Shown here in pieces: positions 1 to 8,426 of a stretch of 44,797 bases of DNA. The stretch is from NCBI GenBank assembly GCA_031275285.1, contig JAISOY010000071.1:1-44797 (forward strand). Reading direction: 5' to 3'. The notes below the pieces were generated by a model, which saw only the letters and a list, made by a program, of their open reading frames with translations, made no database searches and was not told the origin of the DNA. The translations under genes were made by a program, and so were the position numbers. This DNA comes from Bacteroidales bacterium. GTDB taxonomy: Bacteria; Bacteroidota; Bacteroidia; Bacteroidales; UBA4181. Every line of letters starts with the position of its first letter. Position 1 is the stretch's first letter.

Positions 1-10
1 TAATGAATGG

Positions 11-47
11 CAAAAAAGGTATCCTCTTTGGGAGGATGCCTTTTTTG
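11..47. terminator. bidirectional intrinsic terminator
   Basis: An inverted repeat pairs 12-26 with 32-46 (one T-G pair in the stem) around a five-base loop. An A-run lies on the left and a T-run on the right, so it can act on either strand. It sits 40 bp past the stop of the minus-strand M56/M23 gene and would also end any plus-strand gene that finishes at or before base 1. Confidence 0.8.
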
Positions 48-86
48 CTTCTACAGCTACAGGTACCCCTTGATCGACTTTATCGT

Positions 87-1445
87 TTATTCCGGTAAAT
101 AATCTATCGGGTTTACAGCTTTACCATCTTTGTGTACCTCATAATGTAGGTGCGGCCCTGTTGAAGCGCCGGTACTCCCGACAAATCCGATTACCTGTCC
201 TTTCTTTACCTGATCCCCTGTTTTTACAGCAATACTTTCCATGTGGCTATAAAGAGTGGAAAACTCATCATTATGTCTGACCAGGACATAATTTCCTTTC
301 CCGGAAACCTGGTCGTATGCTGACTTTATAATTATCCCGTCAGCCGTACTGTATATTTCTTCACCACTCTGAATATTAAAATCAATACCTGTATGGAAAC
401 GTTTTTCTTTGGTCTTCGGATGAAAGCGCCAACCATAACCGGAAGCTTTTCTTTTAAGTTTTTCTTTATCTACCGGATAAATAGACGGGATATTATCCTG
501 CCTGTTAAATCCGGTAACTGAATCTTGTGCTGCCCCGTAAAAATCCTCAACAATAGGATCGCTTAGTGCCGCTGGTCCGGAGTGAACCCTGGGAGAGAAC
601 CCCAATACCAAGAGGGCTATCAGAGGTAAAACCAACAAATAAGATGCAATATTTTTTTTAGGTGTTTTATTTTTAGTGATCATGATAATACGATTTTTGA
701 TTGTTGTACAATAAAATTGACTGACTAGCTTGCCGGAACTCATTCTTTGGACCTGTCGTAACATACATTCAAGATAATCCCGGATCTGATCCGTTTTTTT
801 CAGGACTTTGTTGTCGGCCAGATATTCATGTTGGAGTTTCAGCGATTTCCGGTAAAGGAAAATAACAGGATTGAACCATAACAGAAGAGCGGCTGATTCT
901 ATGAAAAGCAAATCTAACCAATGCAACTGGCAGACATGATTTTTTTCATGTTCAAAAACCAGTGAATTAACTTCTTGTGGGAGGAAAATAATGTTGAAAA
1001 AAGAAAACGGTGTATCCGTATCTATCCTTACTACTTTCCATCCATCAAGCAGGTTTACTCCGAATTTATCCTTTAACCGGATGATTTTTACAATAGAAAA
1101 AAGCAATTTGAAAAACAGAAGTAACATACCGGTCCCATATATTACCGGCAATAACATTGAATAAAGGTTTGGTTTTACATGACCGGGTAAATTTGTTGTT
1201 TGAGATAATTGGCGTTCCACCGTTACCGGGTTGATCTCCTGTATGAACAGGGGTATAAGATCCGGTTGGGTATTCAAAATCGAAATCTTCAGAATGGGAA
1301 TGAGAAAAGATAAGGCAAGCCCTGAAAGAAGGTATAACCTGTTGAAAAAGAAAAAAGTACTTTTCCTGAGAAACACATAATAGAATAGGTAAAACGCAAA
1401 AAGACATATGCTTACCTTCACCAGATACACCAAATAATCAGGCAT
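87..1445 (-). CDS. M56 (BlaR1-type) / M23 fusion metallopeptidase
   Basis: This 452-aa membrane protein joins two metallopeptidase domains. The N-terminal half has several membrane segments (residues about 5-25, 35-52, 95-118) and an M56/BlaR1-like zinc motif HEKNH with H166, E167 and H170, followed by a hydrophobic stretch at 180-197. Another membrane segment lies near 267-285. The C-terminal 130 residues form an M23 (LytM-type) domain with H351 and D355 (HTGID) and HLH at 432-434, the expected zinc ligands of a peptidoglycan endopeptidase. Classical BlaR1 carries a penicillin-binding sensor at this end; here a cell-wall hydrolase domain takes its place. It lies 4 nt downstream of the BlaI-type repressor gene, so they form one operon. 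By family knowledge, the M56 part would cleave or inactivate the repressor after a cell-wall signal. What the M23 domain senses or cuts is inference. Confidence 0.9.
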   Translation of the reverse strand: MPDYLVYLVKVSICLFAFYLFYYVFLRKSTFFFFNRLYLLSGLALSFLIPILKISILNTQPDLIPLFIQEINPVTVERQLSQTTNLPGHVKPNLYSMLLPVIYGTGMLLLFFKLLFSIVKIIRLKDKFGVNLLDGWKVVRIDTDTPFSFFNIIFLPQEVNSLVFEHEKNHVCQLHWLDLLFIESAALLLWFNPVIFLYRKSLKLQHEYLADNKVLKKTDQIRDYLECMLRQVQRMSSGKLVSQFYCTTIKNRIIMITKNKTPKKNIASYLLVLPLIALLVLGFSPRVHSGPAALSDPIVEDFYGAAQDSVTGFNRQDNIPSIYPVDKEKLKRKASGYGWRFHPKTKEKRFHTGIDFNIQSGEEIYSTADGIIIKSAYDQVSGKGNYVLVRHNDEFSTLYSHMESIAVKTGDQVKKGQVIGFVGSTGASTGPHLHYEVHKDGKAVNPIDYLPE

Positions 1446-1449
1446 GTTT

Positions 1450-1833
1450 TTAATTACTTTTTTTGATATTTCTGATTTTTTCTTCGATCAGATCTTTTAT
1501 TTCTTCCAATTCGGAAAGATCCAGTTGTTCATTTGCAAAAAACGATGCAAACTCGGGCGCAGAACCATTGAAAAAATTATCGATAATGGATCTTACATGG
1601 TTCTGAAAATAGTCTTCTTTTGCAATTAATGGATAATATTCATGGATCTTTCCATAAGAATTGAAACCTATAAATCCTTTTTTTACCAGTACCCGGATAA
1701 CTGTTGACACAGTTGTGTAAGCCGGTTTCGGATCAGGAAAAAGATCTACAATGTCCTTCAGGAAAGCTTTTTCTATTTTCCATAAATATTGCATTACCTG
1801 TTCTTCTGCTTTTGTTAATTCTTTGCTTTTCAT
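1450..1833 (-). CDS. BlaI/MecI/CopY-family transcriptional repressor
   Basis: This 127-aa protein has the BlaI/MecI winged-helix pattern. A start like KELTKAEEQVMQYLW is followed by a recognition region with PAYTTVSTVIRVLVKKGF and then a C-terminal dimerisation helix rich in Glu, Lys and Leu. Length matches the family (about 120-130 aa). The reading frame can be extended 5 codons to a TTG, but ATG at 1833 gives the canonical N-terminus. It is the first gene of a two-gene operon with the M56/M23 protein. Upstream are three dyads at 20-bp spacing, probably its own operators. Family members repress until proteolysed by the partner M56 protein; the inducer here is unknown. Confidence 0.92.
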   Translation of the reverse strand: MKSKELTKAEEQVMQYLWKIEKAFLKDIVDLFPDPKPAYTTVSTVIRVLVKKGFIGFNSYGKIHEYYPLIAKEDYFQNHVRSIIDNFFNGSAPEFASFFANEQLDLSELEEIKDLIEEKIRNIKKSN

Positions 1834-1837
1834 GGGG

Positions 1838-1845
1838 CAAATATA
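1838..1845 (-). promoter_or_regulatory. -7 element TATATTTG for the blaI operon
   Basis: On the minus strand TATATTTG matches the Bacteroidota -7 consensus TAnnTTTG. It ends only 4 nt before the ATG at 1833, so a transcript from it would be leaderless or nearly so. The dyads at 1848-1900 cover its -33 region. Confidence 0.55.
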
Positions 1846-1847
1846 CA

Positions 1848-1900
1848 ACTATATTTATAGTAATACAACTATTTTTATAGAAATATTATTATTTTTATAA
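1848..1900. promoter_or_regulatory. three dyad operators spaced 20 bp apart
   Basis: Three related A/T-rich dyads follow each other: ACTATATTTATAGT at 1848-1861 (perfect palindrome), CTATTTTTATAG at 1869-1880 and TTATTTTTATAA at 1889-1900. Their centres are 1854.5, 1874.5 and 1894.5, exactly 20 bp apart, so all would face the same side of the helix. BlaI/MecI proteins bind dyads as dimers, and this position overlapping the promoter fits autorepression. Binding is inference. Confidence 0.6.
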
Positions 1901-1951
1901 TTACACATTCCCAATGTATTTATATTCAAATGTTTATTTGTTAGTTTAAAA

Positions 1952-2077
1952 AAGACTAACAGCACTATATTTATCGCTGTGGGCGCTGGTCATCTAATTG
2001 GAGAGTACGGACTTATCAGTTTACTGAAAAAAGAAGGGTATCTTGTTGAACCTGTGACGGGTAATGATGAGATTTAA
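1952..2077 (+). pseudogene. C-terminal fragment of a TraB/GumN-type protein
   Basis: A plus-strand frame ending at TAA 2075-2077 reads as the end of TraB/GumN family proteins: FIAVGAGHLIGEYG, then LISLLKKEGYLVEPV. The family typically ends with a V-G-x-x-H-L-x-G-x-x-G motif followed by a leucine-rich helix and GY-x-V. Upstream of about 1952 the frame has no start codon and no family resemblance; that DNA is the blaI control region. The rest of the gene is therefore missing, and this looks like the scar of a deletion or rearrangement next to recA. Confidence 0.65.
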
Positions 2078-2181
2078 TCGCTTAATAATGAAATGTTACA
2101 TTTGTTAATGTAATATTCCGGAAAAAATAACTTAAAGCGTGATTAGATAATAAGAGAAAGAGCATCTGTTCTTTTATTTTT

Positions 2182-2335
2182 CTATATTTGTAGAATATAG
2201 GATGCACCTCGGCATAGTTTACGAACAAGTTCGATACTCTGCCCTCGGTTTTCACTATATTTGTAGAATATAGGATGCGGTTCGGCAATTTTTCGAAAGC
2301 AAACTTTCTACAATTGCTCTCACCTTTCACTATAT
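2182..2335 (+). repeat. tandem promoter-plus-hairpin repeat, 2.1 copies
   Basis: Two units begin at 2182 and 2255 with the same 24 bases, covering a -7-like TATATTTG and then TAGAATATAGGATGC. Each continues into an inverted repeat: unit 1 has CTCGGCATAG...TCTGCCCTCG, unit 2 has TTTCGAAAG...CTTTC and CAATT...AATTG. Each ends in TTTCAC just before the next copy. A decayed third unit begins at 2330 (CTATATCTTG, then GGGATGTGG). The loops differ but the stems persist. I recall similar elements scattered between genes in Bacteroides-like genomes; function is unknown. An 82-codon minus-strand frame across it is an artefact of the repeat. Confidence 0.6.
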
Positions 2336-2508
2336 CTTGTTTTTCATGGGATGTGGTAATGCTATTATTTTGTTCATAAAAAATATTGACTTAATAGTAA
2401 ATGAATTACAGAATAATTCAATTTTATATGCCTGAATTTTAATCATTTGTTGATTCATGGGATATTTCAAAAAATAAAAACAAACAATGATTTTCAGGAT
2501 GAAAAGTA

Positions 2509-2516
2509 TATCTTTG
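2509..2516 (+). promoter_or_regulatory. -7 element TATCTTTG of recA
   Basis: TATCTTTG matches TAnnTTTG and lies 29 bp before the recA ATG, giving a leader of about 20-25 nt. No LexA-type dyad is obvious around it. Confidence 0.65.
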
Positions 2517-2545
2517 TCATCATAAAATAGAATATCAATAACCAC

Positions 2546-3583
2546 ATGGAAGATAAAAAAGATAAGGCAAAAGAGATCCAGAAAGAGAAATTGAAATCGC
2601 TTCAGTTGACTTTGGATAAGTTGGATAAGGAGTTTGGAAAAGGTTCCATCATGAAAATGAGTGACAAGGTAGTGGAGCAGGTTCCTTCTATTCCGACGGG
2701 TTCTATCGCATTGGACGTTGCTTTGGGAATTGGCGGATTGCCTCGTGGAAGAGTGATCGAGATATACGGGCCTGAATCATCAGGGAAAACGACACTGGCG
2801 ATTCATGCGATTGCTGAAGCCCAGAAATTAGGCGGTATTGCCGCATTCATTGACGCAGAACATGCTTTTGACCGTTCGTATGCGCAAAAATTAGGGGTGG
2901 ATATGGAATCACTGTATGTATCACAACCGGATAACGGCGAACAGGCGCTTGAAATAGCAGATGCCTTGATCCGTTCCAGCGCTATTGATATTTTGGTGAT
3001 TGACTCTGTTGCCGCCTTGACGCCCAAAGCTGAAATCGAAGGTGATATGGGTGATTCCCGGATGGGCTTGCAGGCTCGCCTGATGTCGCAGGCACTTCGT
3101 AAATTGACAGGCAATATCAGTAAGACCAATACATGTTGTATTTTTATCAATCAGTTGCGTGAAAAAATAGGTGTGATGTTTGGTAATCCCGAAACGACGA
3201 CGGGAGGTAATGCACTTAAATTTTATGCATCGGTACGCATCGATATCCGCAAAACAACTGCTATTAAGGATGGTGAAGATGTAAGCGGGAACCGGGTAAA
3301 AGTAAAGATCGTGAAAAATAAGCTGGCGCCGCCTTTCCGCAGAGCAGAGTTTGATGTTATTTACGGAGAAGGGATTTCCCGTATTGGTGAAATCATAGAT
3401 CTGGGTATTACTTATAATATCATCAAGAAAAGCGGGTCATGGTTCAGTTATGGTGATACTAAATTAGGACAGGGCCGCGATGCCGTAAAACAATTGCTGG
3501 CCGATAATATTGAACTGGCTGAGGAATTAGAAGTAAAAATAAGGGCAGCACTTGTCTCTAACCCTAATCTGGTAGAGGATTAA
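2546..3583 (+). CDS. recA: recombinase RecA
   Basis: RecA forms ATP-dependent filaments on single-stranded DNA, drives homologous recombination and triggers SOS cleavage where LexA exists. The 345-aa product has Walker [10 protein letters not shown] near residue 74, [10 protein letters not shown], Walker [10 protein letters not shown], the L1/L2 DNA-binding region ([14 protein letters not shown], then [20 protein letters not shown]) and the KLGQGRDA segment near the C-terminus. Length is normal for the family. It is monocistronic, with its own promoter at 2509, and converges with nadE across a shared terminator. The C-terminal tail after the core is short and only mildly acidic. Confidence 0.98.
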   Translation: MEDKKDKAKEIQKEKLKSLQLTLDKLDKEFGKGSIMKMSDKVVEQVPSIPTGSIALDVALGIGGLPRGRVIEIYGPESSGKTTLAIHAIAEAQKLGGIAAFIDAEHAFDRSYAQKLGVDMESLYVSQPDNGEQALEIADALIRSSAIDILVIDSVAALTPKAEIEGDMGDSRMGLQARLMSQALRKLTGNISKTNTCCIFINQLREKIGVMFGNPETTTGGNALKFYASVRIDIRKTTAIKDGEDVSGNRVKVKIVKNKLAPPFRRAEFDVIYGEGISRIGEIIDLGITYNIIKKSGSWFSYGDTKLGQGRDAVKQLLADNIELAEELEVKIRAALVSNPNLVED

Positions 3584-3606
3584 GTTTTCCTTTCAAAATA
3601 TCTTGT

Positions 3607-3633
3607 AAAGCCTGGGTGATCCATCCGGGCTTT
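3607..3633. terminator. shared hairpin between recA and nadE
   Basis: A 12-bp stem, AAAGCCTGGGTG against CATCCGGGCTTT with two wobble pairs, closes on a three-base loop. It lies 23 bp after the recA stop and its right arm overlaps the nadE stop codon (3632-3634), so both convergent transcripts would fold here. Confidence 0.7.
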
Positions 3634-5551
3634 ATGCTTTTGTTTCAAGATCTTTCAGCCAGAGATTCACTTCAGCATCGCTGGGCATACGCCAGTCACC
3701 CCGAGGTGATAAGTTGATGGAACCTACTTTAGGTCCATCCGGCATGCAGGACCGTTTGAATTGTTGACTGAAAAAACGGCGGTAAAAAACCTTCATCCAC
3801 TGGTGGATAATGTCATGGTCATATTTTCCCTTAAAGGCATATTGCGCCAGGAAGAATATTTTTCGCGGGGTAAAGCCGAAACGAATCATATTATAGAGGA
3901 AAAAGTCATGGAGTTCATAAGGTCCTACAATATCTTCCGTTTTTTGCGCTATTTTTCCCTGATCGTCAGCAGGTAATAGTTCCGGACTGACTGGTGTTTC
4001 AAGAATGTCCGCCAAAACATTTTTAGTCGTTTCGTCTACCTGTGTTTCTGAGAACCAGCGAACCAAATACCTGACCAGTGTTTTGGGAATGGATGAATTG
4101 ATACTGTACATGGACATATGATCACCGTTGTATGTGGTCCATCCCAGCGCTAGTTCGGATAAATCGCCAGTACCTATGACCAGGGCATTTTCCTGATTGG
4201 CCACATCCATCAATATCTGTGTCCGTTCCCGCGCCTGTGCATTTTCAAAAGTGATATCACAAACGGAGGGATCATGTCCTATATCCTTAAAGTGTTGCTC
4301 GCAGGCAGCTTTTATGTTTATTTCTTTGATGGTGATCCCCAGCGCCTTCATCAGGTGGAGCGCATTGTTATATGTGCGGCCTGTGGTCCCGTATCCGGGC
4401 ATCGTAATACCAATAATATCTTTCCGGGGCATTTCCAGTTTGTCATAGGTATAGATGCAAGCCAGAAGAGCCAGGGTAGAGTCTAATCCTCCGGAAATAC
4501 CGATGACCGATTTCTTAATTTTTGTATGGATCAATCTTTTCCCCAGCCCGCCTGTTTGTATGGAAAATATTTCTTTGCAACGGTCATGGTATGCATCATC
4601 TGCAGGGACGAAAGGCAGGGGATGGATGGTGCGCGAAAGATCGAAATTACCCGGATCAGGAAACGTGAATCTGATCGTTTGGCACTCATCGGCATCTTCA
4701 GGAGAGAACGAGTTGATCTTCTGGCGGTCTGAGATCAGACGGTCAATATCTATTTCGCTGATTATTAATTGATCGGAAAAGGAGAAACGTTCGGATTGCG
4801 CAATAATGATCCCATTCTCACAAACGATCCCGTTCCCGGAGTAAACAAGATCGGTGGTCGATTCTCCCCAACCCGCTGACGCATAGACGTACCCGGCGAT
4901 ACAACGGGCCGATTGCTGGCGGATCAGGTCTTTCAGGTAATCGTTCTTACCGGTCAATTCATTACTTGCCGACAGGTTGAAGATGATATGTGCGCCCGCA
5001 ATGGATAAATCGGAACTGGGAGGGATCGGAGCCCAAAGGTCTTCACATATCTCGACCCCGAAAGTCATGTCATCATGTTTGAAAAGTAGATGAGGGCCGA
5101 AAGGAACCGGTTGTCCGCAAAAAGTGATTATTTCATGATATATTTTTTTTGCGGAGGAGAACCATCTTTGCTCGTAAAATTCATTGTAATTAGGTAAATA
5201 TGTTTTTGCCGGGATTCCTAAAATTTTTCCGCCCTGGCAAACAACAGCCCCGTTGAATAATTTCCCCGAAAAGCGTACCGGGGCTCCAACAATAAAAATA
5301 ATATCCAGATGACGTGTAGCTTCCAACAGATAAAGGACCGCTTTTTCCGCCTGCTTTGTTAAAAGCTGTTGATGGAATAAATCGCCACATGTATATCCCG
5401 TAACGGATAATTCCGGGAAACAGATGACCTGCACCTTTTTATCCGATGCATCTTCGATCATTTTCCTTATTTCTTCAGAATTATGGATGCAGTCAGCTAC
5501 TTTAAGCGTTGGAACTGCGGCGGCTACTTTTACGAAACCATGATATGTCAT
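3632..5551 (-). CDS. nadE: glutamine-dependent NAD+ synthetase
   Basis: This enzyme makes NAD+ from deamido-NAD, ATP and glutamine. The 639-aa protein is the two-domain form. The N-terminal nitrilase-like glutaminase (about 1-290) shows the Glu-Lys-Cys triad in ICFPELSVTGY, KTYLPNYNEFYEQRWF and GVEICEDLWAP. The C-terminal ammonia-dependent synthetase has the PP-loop SGGLDSTLAL near residue 355 and GTGDLSELALGW. Length is typical of the long glutamine-dependent form. It is monocistronic, with -7 CAAAAATA (plus-strand reading) at 5572. Nothing is unusual in the catalytic residues. Confidence 0.97.
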   Translation of the reverse strand: MTYHGFVKVAAAVPTLKVADCIHNSEEIRKMIEDASDKKVQVICFPELSVTGYTCGDLFHQQLLTKQAEKAVLYLLEATRHLDIIFIVGAPVRFSGKLFNGAVVCQGGKILGIPAKTYLPNYNEFYEQRWFSSAKKIYHEIITFCGQPVPFGPHLLFKHDDMTFGVEICEDLWAPIPPSSDLSIAGAHIIFNLSASNELTGKNDYLKDLIRQQSARCIAGYVYASAGWGESTTDLVYSGNGIVCENGIIIAQSERFSFSDQLIISEIDIDRLISDRQKINSFSPEDADECQTIRFTFPDPGNFDLSRTIHPLPFVPADDAYHDRCKEIFSIQTGGLGKRLIHTKIKKSVIGISGGLDSTLALLACIYTYDKLEMPRKDIIGITMPGYGTTGRTYNNALHLMKALGITIKEINIKAACEQHFKDIGHDPSVCDITFENAQARERTQILMDVANQENALVIGTGDLSELALGWTTYNGDHMSMYSINSSIPKTLVRYLVRWFSETQVDETTKNVLADILETPVSPELLPADDQGKIAQKTEDIVGPYELHDFFLYNMIRFGFTPRKIFFLAQYAFKGKYDHDIIHQWMKVFYRRFFSQQFKRSCMPDGPKVGSINLSPRGDWRMPSDAEVNLWLKDLETKA

Positions 5552-5571
5552 TGCGATAGATTTGAAAATGA

Positions 5572-5579
5572 CAAAAATA
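5572..5579 (-). promoter_or_regulatory. -7 element TATTTTTG of nadE
   Basis: TATTTTTG on the minus strand fits TAnnTTTG, 20 bp upstream of the nadE ATG. The interspersed repeat copy 5608-5699 begins 28 bp further upstream. Confidence 0.5.
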
Positions 5580-5607
5580 GGCGTTTTTTATATAATAGTG
5601 ACCTTAT

Positions 5608-5699
5608 AAGTAATATCAATCAATTAATGTCATGTTTAACAATCGTAATCAATTTGATCAATGCGACTTAAGAAGACAATAAATAGCACTGGATGCTTA
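5608..5699 (-). repeat. interspersed 92-bp structured repeat, copy 1
   Basis: Aligned end to end with the copy at 11117-11208, it differs at scattered positions without gaps. On the minus strand it begins TAAGC(AT)CCAGTGCT, an imperfect form of the terminal dyad, and ends TATTACTT. It starts 16 bp past the stop of the glycosyltransferase gene and ends upstream of the nadE promoter. Confidence 0.8.
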
Positions 5700-5715
5700 C
5701 TTTCATCGACCGGCT

Positions 5716-7020
5716 CTATTTTTCAAAATTTGTTTTGTGTATATGGTATACCTGAGAATCCACATTTTCTTCCTTTTCCCACGGTTCGGCCACTTTATTC
5801 TCTTCGATAAGTGCTTTTAGTGTGTTACTGATCAGCTCAGATGCCCTTCCCCAGTATGGAGTGTGGTAGTTGGCCAAATAGTAGCTGGTCATGGGATTTT
5901 CGTACGGTTCTTTTGGCCTAGATTTTAATAGGTGAATTATTTGGTGGGCCGTGAATAAAGAAACATCCGTAATTAAGCCGGATTCAATATACCCGTAATA
6001 ATCAATGGACAGATCATTCGTGAAATTAAAGTAATAGCTTCTTTTTGAACATGCAGCCACATCGAGATGAAAGGATGAAGCTCCCGATATAAATACATCG
6101 TGAACGCTGATAAAATGTAACGGATTTTCTTCTTTTCCATCAGATATCTTATAGTTCAGTTTTGATGCATTATTTTCCCACTCCAATAGAGGCATAGCAG
6201 GGTGGGGCCTGACTGTTATTTCGACTTCCGGACTGGAGTACAAAAGTTGTTGTACCAGTTGAAATACTTTATCGGGATTATCAACGGGATTAACAGCTAT
6301 ACCTATTTTGTAGCCTGCAGGAGAATATACCTGTTCTTGTCCGGATAATGTATCGAAACGACTGGCTCCTGATAAAAATATCATGGATTTGGCAGCATTC
6401 CGCCTGGTGTATTTTTCAAAAGATTCCCTGCCATCCAGAAAAGCATAATCAAATTCCAGCGGCGGGAAATACTCTGTTACGGAAGCATGCTGGATATAAG
6501 CGGTTTTTATGCCCAAATGTTGTGCAACACGCATATACGCCCTGGGTAAGGGAGCATGATCGTTTGAAAGGATAAGGATATCCGGAGTTATCTTTTTTAA
6601 AATTCTTTTGGCTTCATAGACATAACCGTAAGTCAGGCAAAAACGGATGAAGCGTTTTTTATATGCTTTGCGGATGAATCCATTACTTGTCAGTAATTGA
6701 TACAACACTTTGGGTGCAAATGCCATGGCATAGAAATAAACCCTTTGGGAATGAAGTTCATTGCGGTATAATAACCTGGAGTTTTCCGTTAATTGTTGTA
6801 TCGGAATCAATGCCCTTATGTTGTTATTTGTAGCTGCAATAAATAAATAGGTACATCTCTTTGCAGAAGAGTGATCGGATGATTTGGACGAAGGGGTGAC
6901 CGTTTTTTTTAAGATCGATAGTGCCTTTTTCCCGGTGGGAGGATCCGTATCCTTTCTGGGTACCTTATTCAGGACTTCCTGCGAATCAATATAATTAATA
7001 TCCTCAATGTCGATCTTCAT
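5716..7020 (-). CDS. GT-B-type glycosyl/glycerophosphotransferase, surface polysaccharide
   Basis: I recognise the fold class rather than the substrate. The 434-aa protein has a weakly conserved basic N-terminal segment, then DILILSNDHAPLPRAYMRVA with LGIKTAYIQHASVTEYFPP, and later EITVRPHPAMP followed by ISGASSFHLDVAA. The RPHP motif and a Gly-Ala-Ser-Ser helix start resemble the nucleotide-binding half of CDP-glycerol glycerophosphotransferase-like and related capsule enzymes. The frame opens at a TTG (7023), but ATG at 7020 is adjacent and preferred. It overlaps the flippase gene by 17 bp and is last in the mpl-mtaB-flippase operon, consistent with building a surface glycan exported by that flippase. 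No signal peptide is seen. Confidence 0.75.
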   Translation of the reverse strand: MKIDIEDINYIDSQEVLNKVPRKDTDPPTGKKALSILKKTVTPSSKSSDHSSAKRCTYLFIAATNNNIRALIPIQQLTENSRLLYRNELHSQRVYFYAMAFAPKVLYQLLTSNGFIRKAYKKRFIRFCLTYGYVYEAKRILKKITPDILILSNDHAPLPRAYMRVAQHLGIKTAYIQHASVTEYFPPLEFDYAFLDGRESFEKYTRRNAAKSMIFLSGASRFDTLSGQEQVYSPAGYKIGIAVNPVDNPDKVFQLVQQLLYSSPEVEITVRPHPAMPLLEWENNASKLNYKISDGKEENPLHFISVHDVFISGASSFHLDVAACSKRSYYFNFTNDLSIDYYGYIESGLITDVSLFTAHQIIHLLKSRPKEPYENPMTSYYLANYHTPYWGRASELISNTLKALIEENKVAEPWEKEENVDSQVYHIHKTNFEK

Positions 7021-8422
7021 CAATTTCGTTTAAGTTTAATGATTTCAGGAAAAAAAACGCTGACAGGGAAAAGACCACAGTGATGCCTGCTTTAATTTGC
7101 CAGGCCAGCTCTACAGCCCAGAAGACGAATAATGTAAGAGCTATTGTGATCAGGAAAAAAGCAATGAACGGATATTTAACTTTGGTTTTACTTCGGTATC
7201 CTTTCATGAAAAATCCACTGTATCCCATGTATTGCAGAAATATGAAATTGATAATGACAGCACCCCATATCCCCCATATGGGAATTACTACAATATAGCT
7301 AATAAAAGCGAGAATACCTGCAATGAAAGAAATCTTAAGCAATCCTACCGTGTTTTCATAATAGAAAAACATATTGGTGGATGCGATGTACATGGGTCTG
7401 TAATTGTATGCCATGACAAATATAATGGCCATGGGGTATACCGTTTGCAGATGTGCATTGTTCACCATCAGGAAAAATATTTCCTTTGCCCATAAAGAAA
7501 ACAGGAATGTGGCACTGATCGTAATGACAGCCATGGCATAGATCAGTTTTTTTGCATATTTTTCCTTATTGTTCCGTATCTGTTCCAGTGTCATGGGGTT
7601 TACAGCCATATTTACGGCATTGACGAAAACATCAAAATATCCTCCGAACTGGGATGCAAAGCCGAAGTCCCCGATTTTTCCCATAGACAGGCCGGATCGG
7701 TCCATCACCATTCTGCTGGAAGAATTCAGCAGATATGAGCTATAGTAATGAGGGATTGTAGGTAAGGCTATTTTTAAGGCATGTTTGATGGTACGTGCTT
7801 TGAAACGGAATATGGGACTGAGTTTGTATTTTTTATTGATGGGCCACCAATAGGAAGCATTGATAAAACACCCTGCAATGAAACTGCTGATATACCAGCC
7901 CATATAACCCATTTCAAAATAAACGACAAACAGTAGATTGGCAAGAACAGTTAAAATACCGGAAACAGCGCTTCGGATAGCTATTGGAACCGGATTTTGA
8001 TGTAACCGGTAATACATAACACCGACCAGTGAAGTGGCCCCAAAAAAAACCGTCGCAAAATTGGACAGGAAAATAATAGCCCATCGATTTTCCTGGGCTT
8101 CTTCAGGAATAATAAAATACAAAAGGATACTTTGCAGAATGGCAAAGATGATCATCCAATACTGGAGAAATCCGTATATCTGGCGCCAGATCCACTTATA
8201 CTGGTATTTGTAACGGTAAAAGGAGGTAGTCAATACAATATTCATCCCCAATGTGCTGAATACGGCAATAGCTCCGGTATACGCGGCAATAGTCAAGGAA
8301 ATACCATAGTCGACATCAGTCAGGTATTTTGTAAGAATCGGAAGTATTGCGAATCCTATTATCTTGGACACATTCGGGGCTAATCCGTAGAGAGCACTTT
8401 GAGAGAGGATTTTTTTTAGCAC
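7004..8422 (-). CDS. polysaccharide flippase, Wzx/MOP superfamily
   Basis: This 472-aa protein has about 12-14 membrane segments spread along its length and begins SQSALYGLAPNVSKIIGFAILPIL, the pattern of Wzx-type lipid-linked oligosaccharide translocases (MATE/MOP superfamily). Family members move undecaprenyl-linked sugar repeats across the inner membrane. The start is GTG at 8422, 4 nt after the mtaB stop, and the end overlaps the glycosyltransferase gene, so translation is probably coupled. Substrate cannot be deduced. Confidence 0.88.
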   Translation of the reverse strand: MLKKILSQSALYGLAPNVSKIIGFAILPILTKYLTDVDYGISLTIAAYTGAIAVFSTLGMNIVLTTSFYRYKYQYKWIWRQIYGFLQYWMIIFAILQSILLYFIIPEEAQENRWAIIFLSNFATVFFGATSLVGVMYYRLHQNPVPIAIRSAVSGILTVLANLLFVVYFEMGYMGWYISSFIAGCFINASYWWPINKKYKLSPIFRFKARTIKHALKIALPTIPHYYSSYLLNSSSRMVMDRSGLSMGKIGDFGFASQFGGYFDVFVNAVNMAVNPMTLEQIRNNKEKYAKKLIYAMAVITISATFLFSLWAKEIFFLMVNNAHLQTVYPMAIIFVMAYNYRPMYIASTNMFFYYENTVGLLKISFIAGILAFISYIVVIPIWGIWGAVIINFIFLQYMGYSGFFMKGYRSKTKVKYPFIAFFLITIALTLFVFWAVELAWQIKAGITVVFSLSAFFFLKSLNLNEIDEDRH

Positions 8423-8426
8423 TGAT

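Noticed and set aside
2082..2330. 82-codon minus-strand frame containing GESNCRKFAFEKLPNRILYS
   Set aside because: It is the translation of the tandem promoter/hairpin repeat and its flank, with no signal, no domain and no own promoter.
2330..2545. 71-codon minus-strand frame upstream of recA
   Set aside because: A/T-rich, Ile/Phe/Lys-dominated frame opposite the recA promoter; nothing suggests coding.
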